Below are positions 41,601 through 54,662 of a stretch of DNA of 64,000 nt, piece after piece. The translations under genes and the position numbers were made by a program. How positions within the stretch are numbered: the stretch's first letter is position 1; each line of letters opens with the position of its first letter. A model generated the notes under the pieces. That model had not been told where the DNA came from, searched no databases, and was given only the letters and a program-made list of their open reading frames with translations. Origin of the DNA: Oasisia sp. SBJ-2009 (taxonomy: Eukaryota > Annelida > Polychaeta > Sabellida > Siboglinidae); assembly GCA_964017155.1 (NCBI GenBank), contig OZ024867.1:16502262-16566261 (forward strand), in the 5' to 3' direction.

Positions 41601-41658
41601 TAAGACTTGGTGTGTAAGACTTGATTTGTATGACTTGGTGTGAAACACTTGATGTGTA

Positions 41659-43966
41659 AGACTTGATGTGTAAGACTTGATGTGTAAGACTTGGTGTGTA
41701 AGACTTGGTGTGTAAGACTTGGTGTGTAAGACATGGTGTGTTATACTTGATGTGTAAGATTTGATGTGTAAGACAGGGTGTGAAAGACATGGTGTGTAAG
41801 ACTTGGTGTGTAAGACATGGTGTGTAAGACTTGATGTGTAAGACATGGTGTGTAAGACTAGGTGTATAAGACATGGTGTGTACGACATGGTGTGTAAGAC
41901 TTGGTGTGTAACTCATGGTGTGTAAGACTTGGTGTGTAAGACATGGTGTGTAGGACATGGTGTGTAAGACTTGGTGTGTAAAACTTGGTGTGTAAGACAT
42001 GGTGTGTAAGACCTGGTGTGTAAGACATGGTGTGTAAGACCTGGTGTGTAAGACATGGTGTGTAAGACTTGATGTGTAAGACCTGGTGTGTAAGACTTTG
42101 TGTGTAAGACATGGTGTGTAATACTTGATGTGTAAGACTTGATGTGTACGACATTGTGTGTAAGCCCTGGTGTGTAAGACATGGTGTGTAAGACCTGGTG
42201 TGTAAGACATGGTGTGTAAGACTTGGTGTGTAAGACTTAGTGTGTAAGACATGGTGTTTAAGACATGGTGTGTAAGACATGGTGTGTAAGACTTGGTGTG
42301 AAAGACTTGATGTGTAAGACTTGATGTGTAAGACTTGGTGTGTAAGACTTGGTGTGTAAGACATGGTGTGTAAGACTTGGTGTGTAAGACTTGGTGTGAA
42401 AGACTTGATGTGTAAGACTTGATGTGTAAGACTTGATGTGTAAGACTTGGTGTGTAAGACTTGATGTGTAAGACTTGGTGTGAAACACTTGATATGTAAG
42501 ACTTGATGTGTAAGACTTGGTGTGTAAGACATGGTGTGTAAGACTTGGTGTGTAAGACTCGGTGTGTAAGACATGGTGTGTAAGACTTGGTGTGTAAGTC
42601 TTAGTGTGTAAGACATGGTGTTTAAGACATGGTGTGTAGGACATGGTGTGTAAGACTTGGTGTGTAAAACTTGGTGTGTAAGACCTGGTGTGTAAGACAT
42701 GGTGTGTAAGACCTGGTGTGTAAGACATGGTGTGTAAGACTTGATGTGTAAGACCTGGTGTGTAAGACTTGGTGTGTAAGACATGGTGTGTAATACTTGA
42801 TGTGTCAGACTTGATGTGTAAGACTTGATGTGTAAGACTTGGTGTGTAAGACTTGGTGTGTAAGACTTGGTGTGTAAGACATGGTGTGTTATACTTGATG
42901 TGTAAGATTTGATGTGTAAGACAGGGTGTGAAAGACATGGTCTGTAAGACTTGGTGTGTAAGACATGGTGTGTAAGACTTGATGTGTAAGACATGGTGTG
43001 TAAGACTATGTGTATAAGACATGGTGTGTACGACATGGTGTGTAAGACTTGGTGTGTAACTCATGGTGTGTAAGACTTGGTGTGTAAGACATGGTGTGTA
43101 GGACATGGTGTGTAAGACTTGGTGTGTAAAACTTGGTGTGTAAGACATGGTGTGTAAGACCTGGTGTGTAAGACATGGTGTGTAAGACCTGGTGTGTAAG
43201 ACATGGTGTGTAAGACTTGATGTGTAAGACCTGGTGTGTAAGACTTTGTGTGTAAGACATGGTGTGTAATACTTGATGTGTAAGACTTGATGTGTACGAA
43301 ATTGTGTGTAAGCCCTGGTGTGTAAGACATGGTGTGTAAGACCTGGTGTGTAAGACATGGTGTGTAAGACTTGGTGTGTAAGACTTAGTGTGTAAGACAT
43401 GGTGTTTAAGACATGGTGTGTAAGACATGGTGTGTAAGACTTGGTGTGAAAGACTTGATGTGTAAGACTTGATGTGTAAGACTTGGTGTGTAAGACTTGG
43501 TGTGTAAGACATGGTGTGTAAGACTTGGTGTGTAAGACTTGGTGTGAAAGACTTGATGTGTAAGACTTGATGTGTAAGACTTGATGTGTAAGACTTGGTG
43601 TGTAAGACTTGATGTGTAAGACTTGGTGTGAAACACTTGATATGTAAGACTTGATGTGTAAGACTTGGTGTGTAAGACATGGTGTGTAAGACTTGGTGTG
43701 TAAGACTCGGTGTGTAAGACATGGTGTGTAAGACTTGGTGTGTAAGTCTTAGTGTGTAAGACATGGTGTTTAAGAGATGGTGTGTAGGACATGGTGTGTA
43801 AGACTTGGTGTGTAAAACTTGGTGTGTAAGACCTGGTGTGTAAGACATGGTGTGTAAGACCTGGTGTGTAAGACACGGTGTGTAAGACTTGATGTGTAAG
43901 ACCTGGTGTGTAAGACTTGGTGTGTAAGACATGGTGTGTAATACTTGATGTGTCAGACTTGATGTG
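41659..43966. repeat. 1,148-base tandem duplication inside duplication B copy 2
   Basis: Second instance of the 35,495-37,802 structure, at 41,659-42,806 and 42,807-43,954. The presence of the pair in both copies shows that the 1,148-base event came before the 6,164-base event. Both of the substitutions that distinguish the B copies lie here (43,300 and 43,876). Confidence 0.88.
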
Positions 43967-46150
43967 TACGACATGGTGTGTAAGCCCTGGTGTGTAAGAC
44001 ATGGTGTGTAAGACCTGGTGTGTAAGACATGGTGTGTAAGACTTGGTGTGTAAGACTTGGTGTGTAAGACTTGGTGTGTAAGCCCTGGTGTGTAAGACAT
44101 GGTGTGTAAGACCTGGTGTGTAAGACATGGTGTGTAAGACTTGGTTTGTAAGACTTAGTGTGGAAGACATGGTGTTTAAGACATGGTGTGTAAGACTTGG
44201 TGTGTAAGTCTTAGTGTGTAAGACATGGTGTTTAAGACATGGTGTGTAGGACATGGTGTGTAAGACTTGGTGTGTAAAACATGGTGTGTAAGACATGGTT
44301 TGTAAGACCTGGTGTGTAAGACATGGTGTGTAAGACCTGGTGTGTAAGACATGGTGTGTAAGACTTGATGTGTAAGACCTGGTGTGTAAGACTTGGTGTG
44401 TAAGACATGGTGTGTAATACTTGATGTGTCAGACTTGATGTGTACGACATGGTGTGTAAGCCCTGGTGTGTAAGACATGGTGTGTAAGACCTGGTGTGTA
44501 AGACATGGTGTGTAAGACTTGGTGTGTAAGACTTGGTGTGTAAGACTTGGTGTGTAAGCCCTGGTGTGTAAGACATGGTGTGTAAGACCTGGTGTGTAAG
44601 ACATGGTGTGTAAGACTTGGTGTGTAAGACTTAGTGTGGAAGACATGGTGTTTAAGACATGGTGTGTAAGACATGGTGTGTAAGACTTGGTGTGAAAGAC
44701 TTGATGTGTAAGACTTGATGTGTAAGATTTGGTGTGTAAGACTTGGTGTGTAAAACATGGTGTATAAGACATGGTGTGTAAGACTTGGTGTTTAAGACTT
44801 GGTGTGAAAGACTTGATGTGTAAGACTTGATGTGTAAGACTTGATGTGTAAGACTTGGTGAGTAAGACTTGGTGTGTAAGACTTGGTGTGTAAGACAGGG
44901 TGTGAAAGACATGGTGTGTAAGACTTGGTGTGTAAAACATGGTGTGTAAGACTTGGTGTGTAAGACATGGTGTGTAAGACATGGTGTGTAAGACCTGGTG
45001 TGTAAGACATGGTGTGTAAGACTTGATGTGTAAGACCTGGAGTGTAAGACTTGGTGTGTAAGACATGGTGTGTAATACTTGATGTGTCAGACTTGATGTG
45101 TACGACATGGTGTGTAAGCCCTGGTGTGTAAGACATGGTGTGTAAGACCTGCTGTGTAAGACATGGTGTGTAAGACTTGGTATGTAAGACTTGATGTGTA
45201 AGACTTGGTGTGTAAGACTTGGTGTGTAAGACTTGGTGTGTAAGACATGGTGTGTTATACTTGATGTGTAAGATTTGATGTGTAAGACAGGGTGTGAAAG
45301 ACATGGTGTGTAAGACTTGGTGTGTAAGTCATGGTGTGTAAGACTTGGTGTGTAAGACATGGTGTGTAAGATATGGTGTGTAAGACTTGGTGTGTAACAC
45401 ATGGTGTGTAAGACTTGGTGTGTAAGACATGGTGTGTAGGACATGGTGTGTAGGACATGGTGTGTAAGACTTGGTGTGTAAGACTTGGTGTGTAAGCCCT
45501 GGTGTGTAAGACATGGTGTGTAAGACCTGGTGTGTAAGACATGGTGTGTAAGACTTGGTGTGTAAGACTTAGTGTGGAAGACATGGTGTGTAAGACATGG
45601 TGTGTAAGACTTGGTGTGTAACACATGGTGTGTAAGACTTGGTGTGTAAGACATGGTGTGTAGGACATGGTGTGTAGGACATGGTGTGTAAGACTTGGTG
45701 TGTAAAACTTGGTGTGTAAGACATGGTGTGTAAGACCTGGTGTGTAAGACTTGATGTATAAGACTTGATGTGTTTGACTTGGTGTGTAAGACTTGGTGTG
45801 TAAGACATGGTGTGTTATACTTGATGTGTAAGATTTGATGTGTAAGACATGGTGTTTAAGACATGGTGTGTAAGACTTGGTGTGTAAGACATGGTGTGTA
45901 AGACTTGATGTGTAAGACATTGTGTGTAAGACTTGGTGTGTAAGACATGGTGTGTAAGACTTGGTGTGTAAGACTCGGTGTGTAAGACATGGTGTGTAAG
46001 ACATGGTGTGTAAGACATGGTGTGGAAGACCTGGTGTGTAAGACATGGTGTGTAAGACCTCGTGTGTAAGACTTGGTGTGTAAGACTTGATGTGTAAGAC
46101 TTGATGTGTAAGACTTGGTGTGTAAGACCAGGTGTGTAAGACTTGGTGTG
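43745..46150. repeat. 2.4-kb block shared with 53,713-56,138
   Basis: Positions from 44,205 match 54,187 onward at offset 9,982; to the left the offset is 9,968 because one side has a 462-base and the other a 476-base spacing. Markers held in common are CTGGAG near 45,038/55,020, CTGCTG near 45,150/55,132 and GTCATGG near 45,329/55,311. The match ends at about 46,157/56,139. It bridges the end of duplication B and the right-hand mosaic. Confidence 0.8.
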
Positions 46151-47438
46151 TAAGACATGGTGTGTAGGACATGGTGTGTAGGACATGGTGTGTAAGACTT
46201 GGTGTGTAAAACATGGTGTGTAAGACATGGTGTGTAAGACTTGGTGTGTAACACATGGTGTGTAAGACTTGGTGTGTAAGACATGGTGTGTAGGACATGG
46301 TGTGTAGGACATGGTGTGTAAGACTTGGTGTGTAAAACTTGGTGTGTAAGACATGGTGTGTAAGACCTGGTGTGTAAGACTTGATGTGTAAGACTTGATG
46401 TGTATGACTTGGTGTGTAAGACTTGGTGTGTAAGACACGGTGTGTTATACTTGATGTGTAAGATTTGATGTGTAAGACATGGTGTTTAAGACATGGTGTG
46501 TAAGACTTGGTGTGTAAGACATGGTGTGTAAGACTTGATGTGTAAGACATTGTGTGTAAGACTTGGTGTGTAAGACATGGTGTGTAAGACTTGGTGTGTA
46601 AGACTCGGTGTGTAAGACATGGTGTGTAAGACTTGGTGTGTAAGACATGGTGTGGAAGACCTGGTGTGTAAGACATGGTGTGTAAGACCTCGTGTGTAAG
46701 ACTTGGTGTGTAAGACTTGATGTGTAAGACTTGATGTGTAAGACTTGGTGTGTAAGACCAGGTGTGTTATACTTGATGTGTAAGATTTGATGTGTAAGAC
46801 ATGGTGTGTAAGACATGGTGTGTAGGACATGGTGTGTAGGACATGGTGTGTAAGACTTGGTGTGTAAAACTTGGTGTGTAAGACATGGTGTGTAAGACCT
46901 GGTGTGTAAGACATGGTGTGTAAGACCTGGTGTGTAAGACATGGTGTGTAAGACTTGATGTGTAAGACCTGGTGTGTAAGACTTTGTGTGTATGACATGG
47001 TGTGTAATACTTGATGTGTAAGACTTGATGTGTACGACATTGTGTGTAAGCCCTGGTGTGTAAGACATGGTGTGTAAGACCTGGTGTGTAAGACATGGTG
47101 TGTAAGACTTGGTGTGTAAGACTTAGTGTGTAAGACTTGGTGTGAAAGACTTGATGTTTAAGACTTGATGTGTAAGACTTGGTGTGTAAGACTTGGTGTG
47201 TAAGACATGGTGTGTAAGACTTGGTGTGTAAGACTTGGTGTGAAAGACTTGATGTGTAAGACTTGATGTGTAAGACTTGATGTGTAAGACTTGGTGTGTA
47301 AGACTTGATGTGTAAGACTTGGTGTGAAACACTTGATATGTAAGACTTGATGTGTAAGACTTGGTGTGTAAGACATGGTGTGTAAGACTTGGTGTGTAAG
47401 ACTCGGTGTGTAAGACATGGTGTGTAAGACTTGGTGTG

Positions 47439-48390
47439 TAAGTCTTAGTGTGTAAGACATGGTGTTTAAGACATGGTGTGTAGGACACGGTGTGTAAGAC
47501 TTGGTGTGTAAAACTTGGTGTGTAAGACATGGTTTGTAAGACCTGGTGTGTAAGACATGGTGTGTAAGACCTGGTGTGTAAGACATGGTGTGTATGACTT
47601 GATGTGTAAGACCTGGTGTGTAAGACTTGGTGTGTAAGACATGGTGTGTAATACTTGATGTGTCAGACTTGATGTGTACGACATGGTGTGTAAGCCCTGG
47701 TGTGTAAGACATGGTGTGTAAGACCTGGTGTGTAAGACATGGTGTGTAAGACTTGGTGTGTAAGACTTGGTGTGTAAGACTTGGTGTGTAAGCCCTGGTG
47801 TGTAAGACATGGTGTGTAAGACCTGGTGTGTAAGACATGGTGTGTAAGACTTGGTGTGTAAGACTTAGTGTGGAAGACATGGTGTTTAAGACATGGTGTG
47901 TAAGACTTGGTGTGTAAGTCTTAGTGTGTAAGACATGGTGTTTAAGACATGGTGTGTAGGACATGGTGTGTAAGACTTGGTGTGTAAAACTTGGTGTGTA
48001 AGACATGGTTTGTAAGACCTGGTGTGTAAGACAAGGTGTGTAAGACCTGGTGTGTAAGACATGGTGTGTAAGACTTGATGTGTAAGACCTGGTGTGTAAG
48101 ACTTGGTGTGTAAGACATGGTGTGTAATACTTGATGTGTCAGACTTGATGTGTACGACATGGTGTGTAAGCCCTGGTGTGTAAGACATGGTGTGTAAGAC
48201 CTGGTGTGTAAGACATGGTGTGTAAGACTTGGTGTGTAAGACTTGGTGTGTAAGACTTGGTGTGTAAGCCCTGGTGTGTAAGACATGGTGTGTAAGACCT
48301 GGTGTGTAAGACATGGTGTGTAAGACTTGGTGTGTAAGACTTAGTGTGGAAGACATGGTGTTTAAGACATGGTGTGTAAGACATGGTGTG
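47439..48390. repeat. 476-base (34-unit) segment in two tandem copies
   Basis: The markers at 47,439 and 47,915 begin two 476-base segments with the same internal order: TTTAAG unit, TGTAGG, TTTGTAAGACC, TGTCAG, TACGAC, CCCTGG, three ACTTGG units, CCCTGG. The first has ACACGG near 47,487 where the second has ACATGG. Confidence 0.85.
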
Positions 48391-50686
48391 TAAGACTTGG
48401 TGTGAAAGACTTGATGTGTAAGACTTGTTGTGTAAGATTTGGTGTGTAAGACTTGGTGTGTAAAACATGGTGTGTAAGACATGGTGTGTAAGACTTGGTG
48501 TGAAAGACTTGATGTGTAAGACTTGATGTGTAAGACTTGGTGTGTAAGACTTGGTGTATAAGACATGGTGTGTAAGACATGGTGTGTAAGACTTGTTGTG
48601 TACGACATGGTGTGTAAGACTTGGTGTGTAAGACTTGGTGTGTAAGACATGGTGTGTACTACTTGATGTGTCAGACTTGATGTGTACGACATGGTGTGTA
48701 AGCCCTGGTGTGTAAGACATGGTGTGTAAGACCTGGTGTGTAAGACATGGTGTGTAAGACTTGGTGTGTAAGACTTAGTGTGGAAGACATGGTGTGTAAG
48801 ACATGGTGTGTAAGACTTGGTGTGTAACACATGGTGTGTAAGACTTGGTGTGTAATACATGGTGTGTAGGACATGGTGTGTAGGACATGGTGTGTAAGAC
48901 TTGGTGTGTAAAACTTGGTGTGTAAGACATGGTGTGTAAGACCTGGTGTGTAAGACTTGATGTGTAAGACTTGATGTGTATGACTTGGTGTGTAAGACTT
49001 GGTGTGTAAGACATGGTGTGTTATACTTGATGTGTAAGATTTGATGTGTAAGACATGGTGTTTAAGACATGGTGTGTAAGACTTTGTGTGTAAGACATGG
49101 TGTGTAAGACTTGATGTGTAAGACATTGTGTGTAAGACTTGGTGTGTAAGACATGGTGTGTAAGACTTGGTGTGTAAGACTCGGTGTGTAAGACATGGTG
49201 TGTAAGACATGGTGTGTAAGACATGGTGTGGAAGACCTGGTGTGTAAGACATGGTGTGTAAGACCTCGTGTGTAAGACTTGGTGTGTAAGACTTGATGTG
49301 TAAGACTTGATGTGTAAGACTTGGTGTGTAAGACCAGGTGTGTAAGACTTGGTGTGTAAGACATGGTGTGTAGGACATGGTGTGTAGGACATGGTGTGTA
49401 AGACTTGGTGTGTAAAACATGGTGTGTAAGACATGGTGTGTAAGACTTGGTGTGTAACACATGGTGTGTAAGACCTGGTGTGTAAGACATGGTGTGTAAG
49501 ACTTGGTGTGTAAGACTTAGTGTGGAAGACATGGTGTTTAAGACATGGTGTGTAAGACATGGTGTGTAAGACTTGGTGTGAAAGACTTGATGTGTAAGAC
49601 TTGTTGTGTATGACTTGGTGTGTAAGACTTGGTGTGTAAGACATGGTGTGTTATACTTGATGTGTAAGATTTGATGTGTAAGACATGGTGTTTAAGACAT
49701 GGTGTGTAAGACTTGGTGTGTAAGACATGGTGTGTAAGACTTGATGTGTAAGACATTGTGTGTAAGACTTGGTGTGTAAGACATGGTGTGTAAGACTTGG
49801 TGTGTAAGACTCGGTGTGTAAGACATGGTGTGTAAGACATGGTGTGTAAGACATGGTGTGGAAGACCTGGTGTGTAAGACATGGTGTGTAAGACCTCGTG
49901 TGTAAGACTTGGTGTGTAAGACTTGATGTGTAAGACTTGATGTGTAAGACTTGGTGTGTAAGACCAGGTGCGTTATACTTGATGTGTAAGATTTGATGTG
50001 TAAGACATGGTGTGTAAGACATGGTGTGTAGGACATGGTGTGTAGGACATGGTGTGTAAGACTTGGTGTGTAAAACTTGGTGTGTAAGACATGGTGTGTA
50101 AGACCTGGTGTGTAAGACATGGTGTGTAAGACCTGGTGTGTAAGACATGGTGTGTAAGACTTGATGTGTAAGACCTGGTGTGTAAGACTTTGTGTGTATG
50201 ACATGGTGTGTAATACTTGATGTGTAAGACTTGATGTGTACGACATTGTGTGTAAGCCCTGGTGTGTAAGACATGGTGTGTAAGACCTGGTGTGTAAGAC
50301 ATGGTGTGTAAGACTTGGTGTGTAAGACTTAGTGTGTAAGACATGGTGTTTAAGACATGGTGTGTAAGACATGGTGTGTAAGACTTGGTGTGAAAGACTT
50401 GATGTTTAAGACTTGATGTGTAAGACTTGGTGTGTAAGACTTGGTGTGTAAGACATGGTGTGTAAGACTTGGTGTGTAAGACTTGGTGTGAAAGACTTGA
50501 TGTGTAAGACTTAATGTGTAAGACTTGATGTGTAAGACTTGGTGTGTAAGACTTGATGTGTAAGACTTGGTGTGAAACACTTGATATGTAAGACTTGATG
50601 TGTAAGACTTGGTGTGTAAGACATGGTGTGTAAGACTTGGTGTGTAAGACTCGGTGTGTAAGACATGGTGTGTAAGACTTGGTGTG

Positions 50687-51638
50687 TAAGTCTTAGTGTG
50701 TAAGACATGGTGTTTAAGACATGGTGTGTAGGACACGGTGTGTAAGACTTGGTGTGTAAAACTTGGTGTGTAAGACATGGTTTGTAAGACCTGGTGTGTA
50801 AGACATGGTGTGTAAGACCTGGTGTGTAAGACATGGTGTGTATGACTTGATGTGTAAGACCTGGTGTGTAAGACTTGGTGTGTAAGACATGGTGTGTAAT
50901 ACTTGATGTGTCAGACTTGATGTGTACGACATGGTGTGTAAGCCCTGGTGTGTAAGACATGGTGTGTAAGACCTGGTGTGTAAGACATGGTGTGTAAGAC
51001 TTGGTGTGTAAGACTTGGTGTGTAAGACTTGGTGTGTAAGCCCTGGTGTGTAAGACATGGTGTGTAAGACCTGGTGTGTAAGACATGGTGTGTAAGACTT
51101 GGTGTGTAAGACTTAGTGTGGAAGACATGGTGTTTAAGACATGGTGTGTAAGACTTGGTGTGTAAGTCTTAGTGTGTAAGACATGGTGTTTAAGACATGG
51201 TGTGTAGGACATGGTGTGTAAGACTTGGTGTGTAAAACTTGGTGTGTAAGACATGGTTTGTAAGACCTGGTGTGTAAGACATGGTGTGTAAGACCTGGTG
51301 TGTAAGACATGGTGTGTAAGACTTGATGTGTAAGACCTGGTGTGTAAGACTTGGTGTGTAAGACATGGTGTGTAATACTTGATGTGTCAGACTTGATGTG
51401 TACGACATGGTGTGTAAGCCCTGGTGTGTAAGACATGGTGTGTAAGACCTGGTGTGTAAGACATGGTGTGTAAGACTTGGTGTGTAAGACTTGGTGTGTA
51501 AGACTTGGTGTGTAAGCCCTGGTGTGTAAGACATGGTGTGTAAGACCTGGTGTGTAAGACATGGTGTGTAAGACTTGGTGTGTAAGACTTAGTGTGGAAG
51601 ACATGGTGTTTAAGACATGGTGTGTAAGACATGGTGTG
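50687..51638. repeat. 476-base segment in two tandem copies
   Basis: Counterpart of 47,439-48,390 in the next 3.2-kb block, with markers at 50,687 and 51,163 and the same ACACGG/ACATGG difference between first and second segment (near 50,735). Confidence 0.85.
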
Positions 51639-53710
51639 TAAGACTTGGTGTGAAAGACTTGATGTGTAAGACTTGTTGTGTAAGATTTGGTGTGTAAGAC
51701 TTGGTGTGTAAAACATGGTGTGTAAGACATGGTGTGTAAGACTTGGTGTGAAAGACTTGATGTGTAAGACTTGATGTGTAAGACTTGGTGTGTAAGACTT
51801 GGTGTATAAGACATGGTGTGTAAGACATGGTGTGTAAGACTTGTTGTGTACGACATGGTGTGTAAGACTTGGTGTGTAAGACTTGGTGTGTAAGACATGG
51901 TGTGTACTACTTGATGTGTCAGACTTGATGTGTACGACATGGTGTGTAAGCCCTGGTGTGTAAGACATGGTGTGTAAGACCTGGTGTGTAAGACATGGTG
52001 TGTAAGACTTGGTGTGTAAGACTTAGTGTGGAAGACATGGTGTGTAAGACATGGTGTGTAAGACTTGGTGTGTAACACATGGTGTGTAAGACTTGGTGTG
52101 TAAGACATGGTGTGTAGGACATGGTGTGTAGGACATGGTGTGTAAGACTTGGTGTGTAAAACTTGGTGTGTAAGACATGGTGTGTAAGACCTGGTGTGTA
52201 AGACTTGATGTGTAAGACTTGATGTGTATGACTTGGTGTGTAAGACTTGGTGTGTAAGACATGGTGTGTTATACTTGATGTGTAAGATTTGATGTGTAAG
52301 ACATGGTGTTTAAGACATGGTGTGTAAGACTTGGTGTGTAAGACATGGTGTGTAAGACTTGATGTGTAAGACATTGTGTGTAAGACTTGGTGTGTAAGAC
52401 ATGGTGTGTAAGACTTGGTGTGTAAGACTCGGTGTGTAAGACATGGTGTGTAAGACATGGTGTGTAAGACATGGTGTGGAAGACCTGGTGTGTAAGACAT
52501 GGTGTGTAAGACCTCGTGTGTAAGACTTGGTGTGTAAGACTTGATGTGTAAGACTTGATGTGTAAGACTTGGTGTGTAAGACCAGGTGTGTAAGACTTGG
52601 TGTGTAAGACTTGTTGTGTACGACATGGTGTGTAAGACTTGGTGTGTAAGACATGGTGTGTAAGACTTGGTGTGTAAGACATGGTGTGTAAGACTTGGTG
52701 TGTAAGACTTGTTGTGAAAGACTTGATGTGTAAGACTTGATGTGTAAGACTTGATGTGTAAGACTTGGTGTGTAAGACTTGATTTGTATGACTTGGTGTG
52801 AAACACTTGATGTGTAAGACTTGATGTGTAAGACTTGATGTGTAAGACTTGGTGTGTAAGACTTGGTGTGTAAGACTTGGTGTGTAAGACATGGTGTGTT
52901 ACACTTGATATGTAAGATTTGATGTGTAAGACAGGGTGTGAAAGACATGGTGTGTAAGACTTGGTGTGTAAGACATGGTGTGTAAGACTTGATGTGTAAG
53001 ACATGGTGTGTAAGACTAGGTGTATAAGACATGGTGTGTACGACATGGTGTGTAAGACTTGGTGTGTAACTCATGGTGTGTAAGACTTGGTGTGTAAGAC
53101 ATGGTGTGTAGGACATGGTGTGTAGGACATGGTGTGTAAGACTTGGTGTGTAAAACTTGGTGTGTAAGACATGGTGTGTAAGACCTGGTGTGTAAGACAT
53201 GGTGTATAAGACCTGGTGTGTAAGACATGGTGTGTAAGACTTGATGTGTAAGACCTGGTGTGTAAGACTTTGTGTGTATGACATGGTGTGTAATACTTGA
53301 TGTGTAAGACTTGATGTGTACGACATTGTGTGTAAGCCCTGGTGTGTAAGACATGGTGTGTAAGACTTGGTGTGTAAGACTTAGTGTGTAAGACATGGTG
53401 TTTAAGACATGGTGTGTAAGACATGGTGTGTAAGACTTGGTGTGAAAGACTTGATGTTTAAGACTTGATGTGTAAGACTTGGTGTGTAAGACTTGGTGTG
53501 TAAGACATGGTGTGTAAGACTTGGTGTGTAAGACTTGGTGTGAAAGACTTGATGTGTAAGACTTGATGTGTAAGACTTGATGTGTAAGACTTGGTGTGTA
53601 AGACTTGATGTGTAAGACTTGGTGTGAAACACTTGATATGTAAGACTTGATGTGTAAGACTTGGTGTGTAAGACATGGTGTGTAAGACTTGGTGTGTAAG
53701 ACTTGGTGTG

Positions 53711-54662
53711 TAAGTCTTAGTGTGTAAGACATGGTGTTTAAGACATGGTGTGTAGGACACGGTGTGTAAGACTTGGTGTGTAAAACTTGGTGTGTAAGAC
53801 ATGGTTTGTAAGACCTGGTGTGTAAGACATGGTGTGTAAGACCTGGTGTGAAAGACATGGTGTGTATGACTTGATGTGTAAGACCTTGTGTGTAAGACTT
53901 GGTGTGTAAGACATGGTGTGTAATACTTGATGTGTCAGACTTGATGTGTACGACATGGTGTGTAAGCCCTGGTGTGTAAGACATGGTGTGTAAGACCTGG
54001 TGTGTAAGACATGGTGTGTAAGACTTGGTGTGTAAGACTTGGTGTGTAAGACTTGGTGTGTAAGCCCTGGTGTGTAAGACATGGTGTGTAAGACCTGGTG
54101 TGTAAGACATGGTGTGTAAGACTTGGTTTGTAAGACTTAGTGTGGAAGACATGGTGTTTAAGACATGGTGTGTAAGACTTGGTGTGTAAGTCTTAGTGTG
54201 TAAGACATGGTGTTTAAGACATGGTGTGTAGGACATGGTGTGTAAGACTTGGTGTGTAAAACATGGTGTGTAAGACATGGTTTGTAAGACCTGGTGTGTA
54301 AGACATGGTGTGTAAGACCTGGTGTGTAAGACATGGTGTGTAAGACTTGATGTGTAAGACCTGGTGTGTAAGACTTGGTGTGTAAGACATGGTGTGTAAT
54401 ACTTGATGTGTCAGACTTGATGTGTACGACATGGTGTGTAAGCCCTGGTGTGTAAGACATGGTGTGTAAGACCTGGTGTGTAAGACATGGTGTGTAAGAC
54501 TTGGTGTGTAAGACTTGGTGTGTAAGACTTGGTGTGTAAGCCCTGGTGTGTAAGACATGGTGTGTAATACCTGGTGTGTAAGACATGGTGTGTAAGACTT
54601 GGTGTGTAAGACTTAGTGTGGAAGACATGGTGTTTAAGACATGGTGTGTAAGACATGGTGTG
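53711..54662. repeat. 476-base segment in two tandem copies, with private changes
   Basis: Markers lie at 53,711 and 54,187. The first segment differs from its relatives by GAAAGACATGG near 53,850 and ACCTTG near 53,884. It is the last block to the right that keeps two copies. Confidence 0.82.

Larger units (their letters stand above)
38427..44590. repeat. Tandem duplication B, copy 2 (6,164 bp)
   Basis: Copy of 32,263-38,426, with identity to the start of copy 1 context continuing to about 44,612. It repeats the nested features: the 196-base pair at about 41,351-41,742, the 1,148-base pair at about 41,659-43,966 and TAAGTCTTAG markers at 42,595, 43,743 and 44,205. The junction at 38,426-38,448 carries a short stretch shared by both flanks, as expected for unequal exchange between aligned units. 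Confidence 0.93.
46385..52600. repeat. 3.2-kb tandem higher-order repeat (46,385-49,590 and 49,591-52,600)
   Basis: The first copy matches the second at offset 3,206, changing to 3,248 at about 47,123/50,330 because the second copy has three extra units (42 bases, about 50,335-50,380). The match runs to about 49,350/52,600. Paired TAAGTCTTAG markers (47,439 and 47,915; 50,687 and 51,163) and TACTACTTG units (48,657/51,905) confirm it. Differences include TGTAATACATGG near 48,855 for TGTAAGACATGG in the second copy. Confidence 0.85.
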
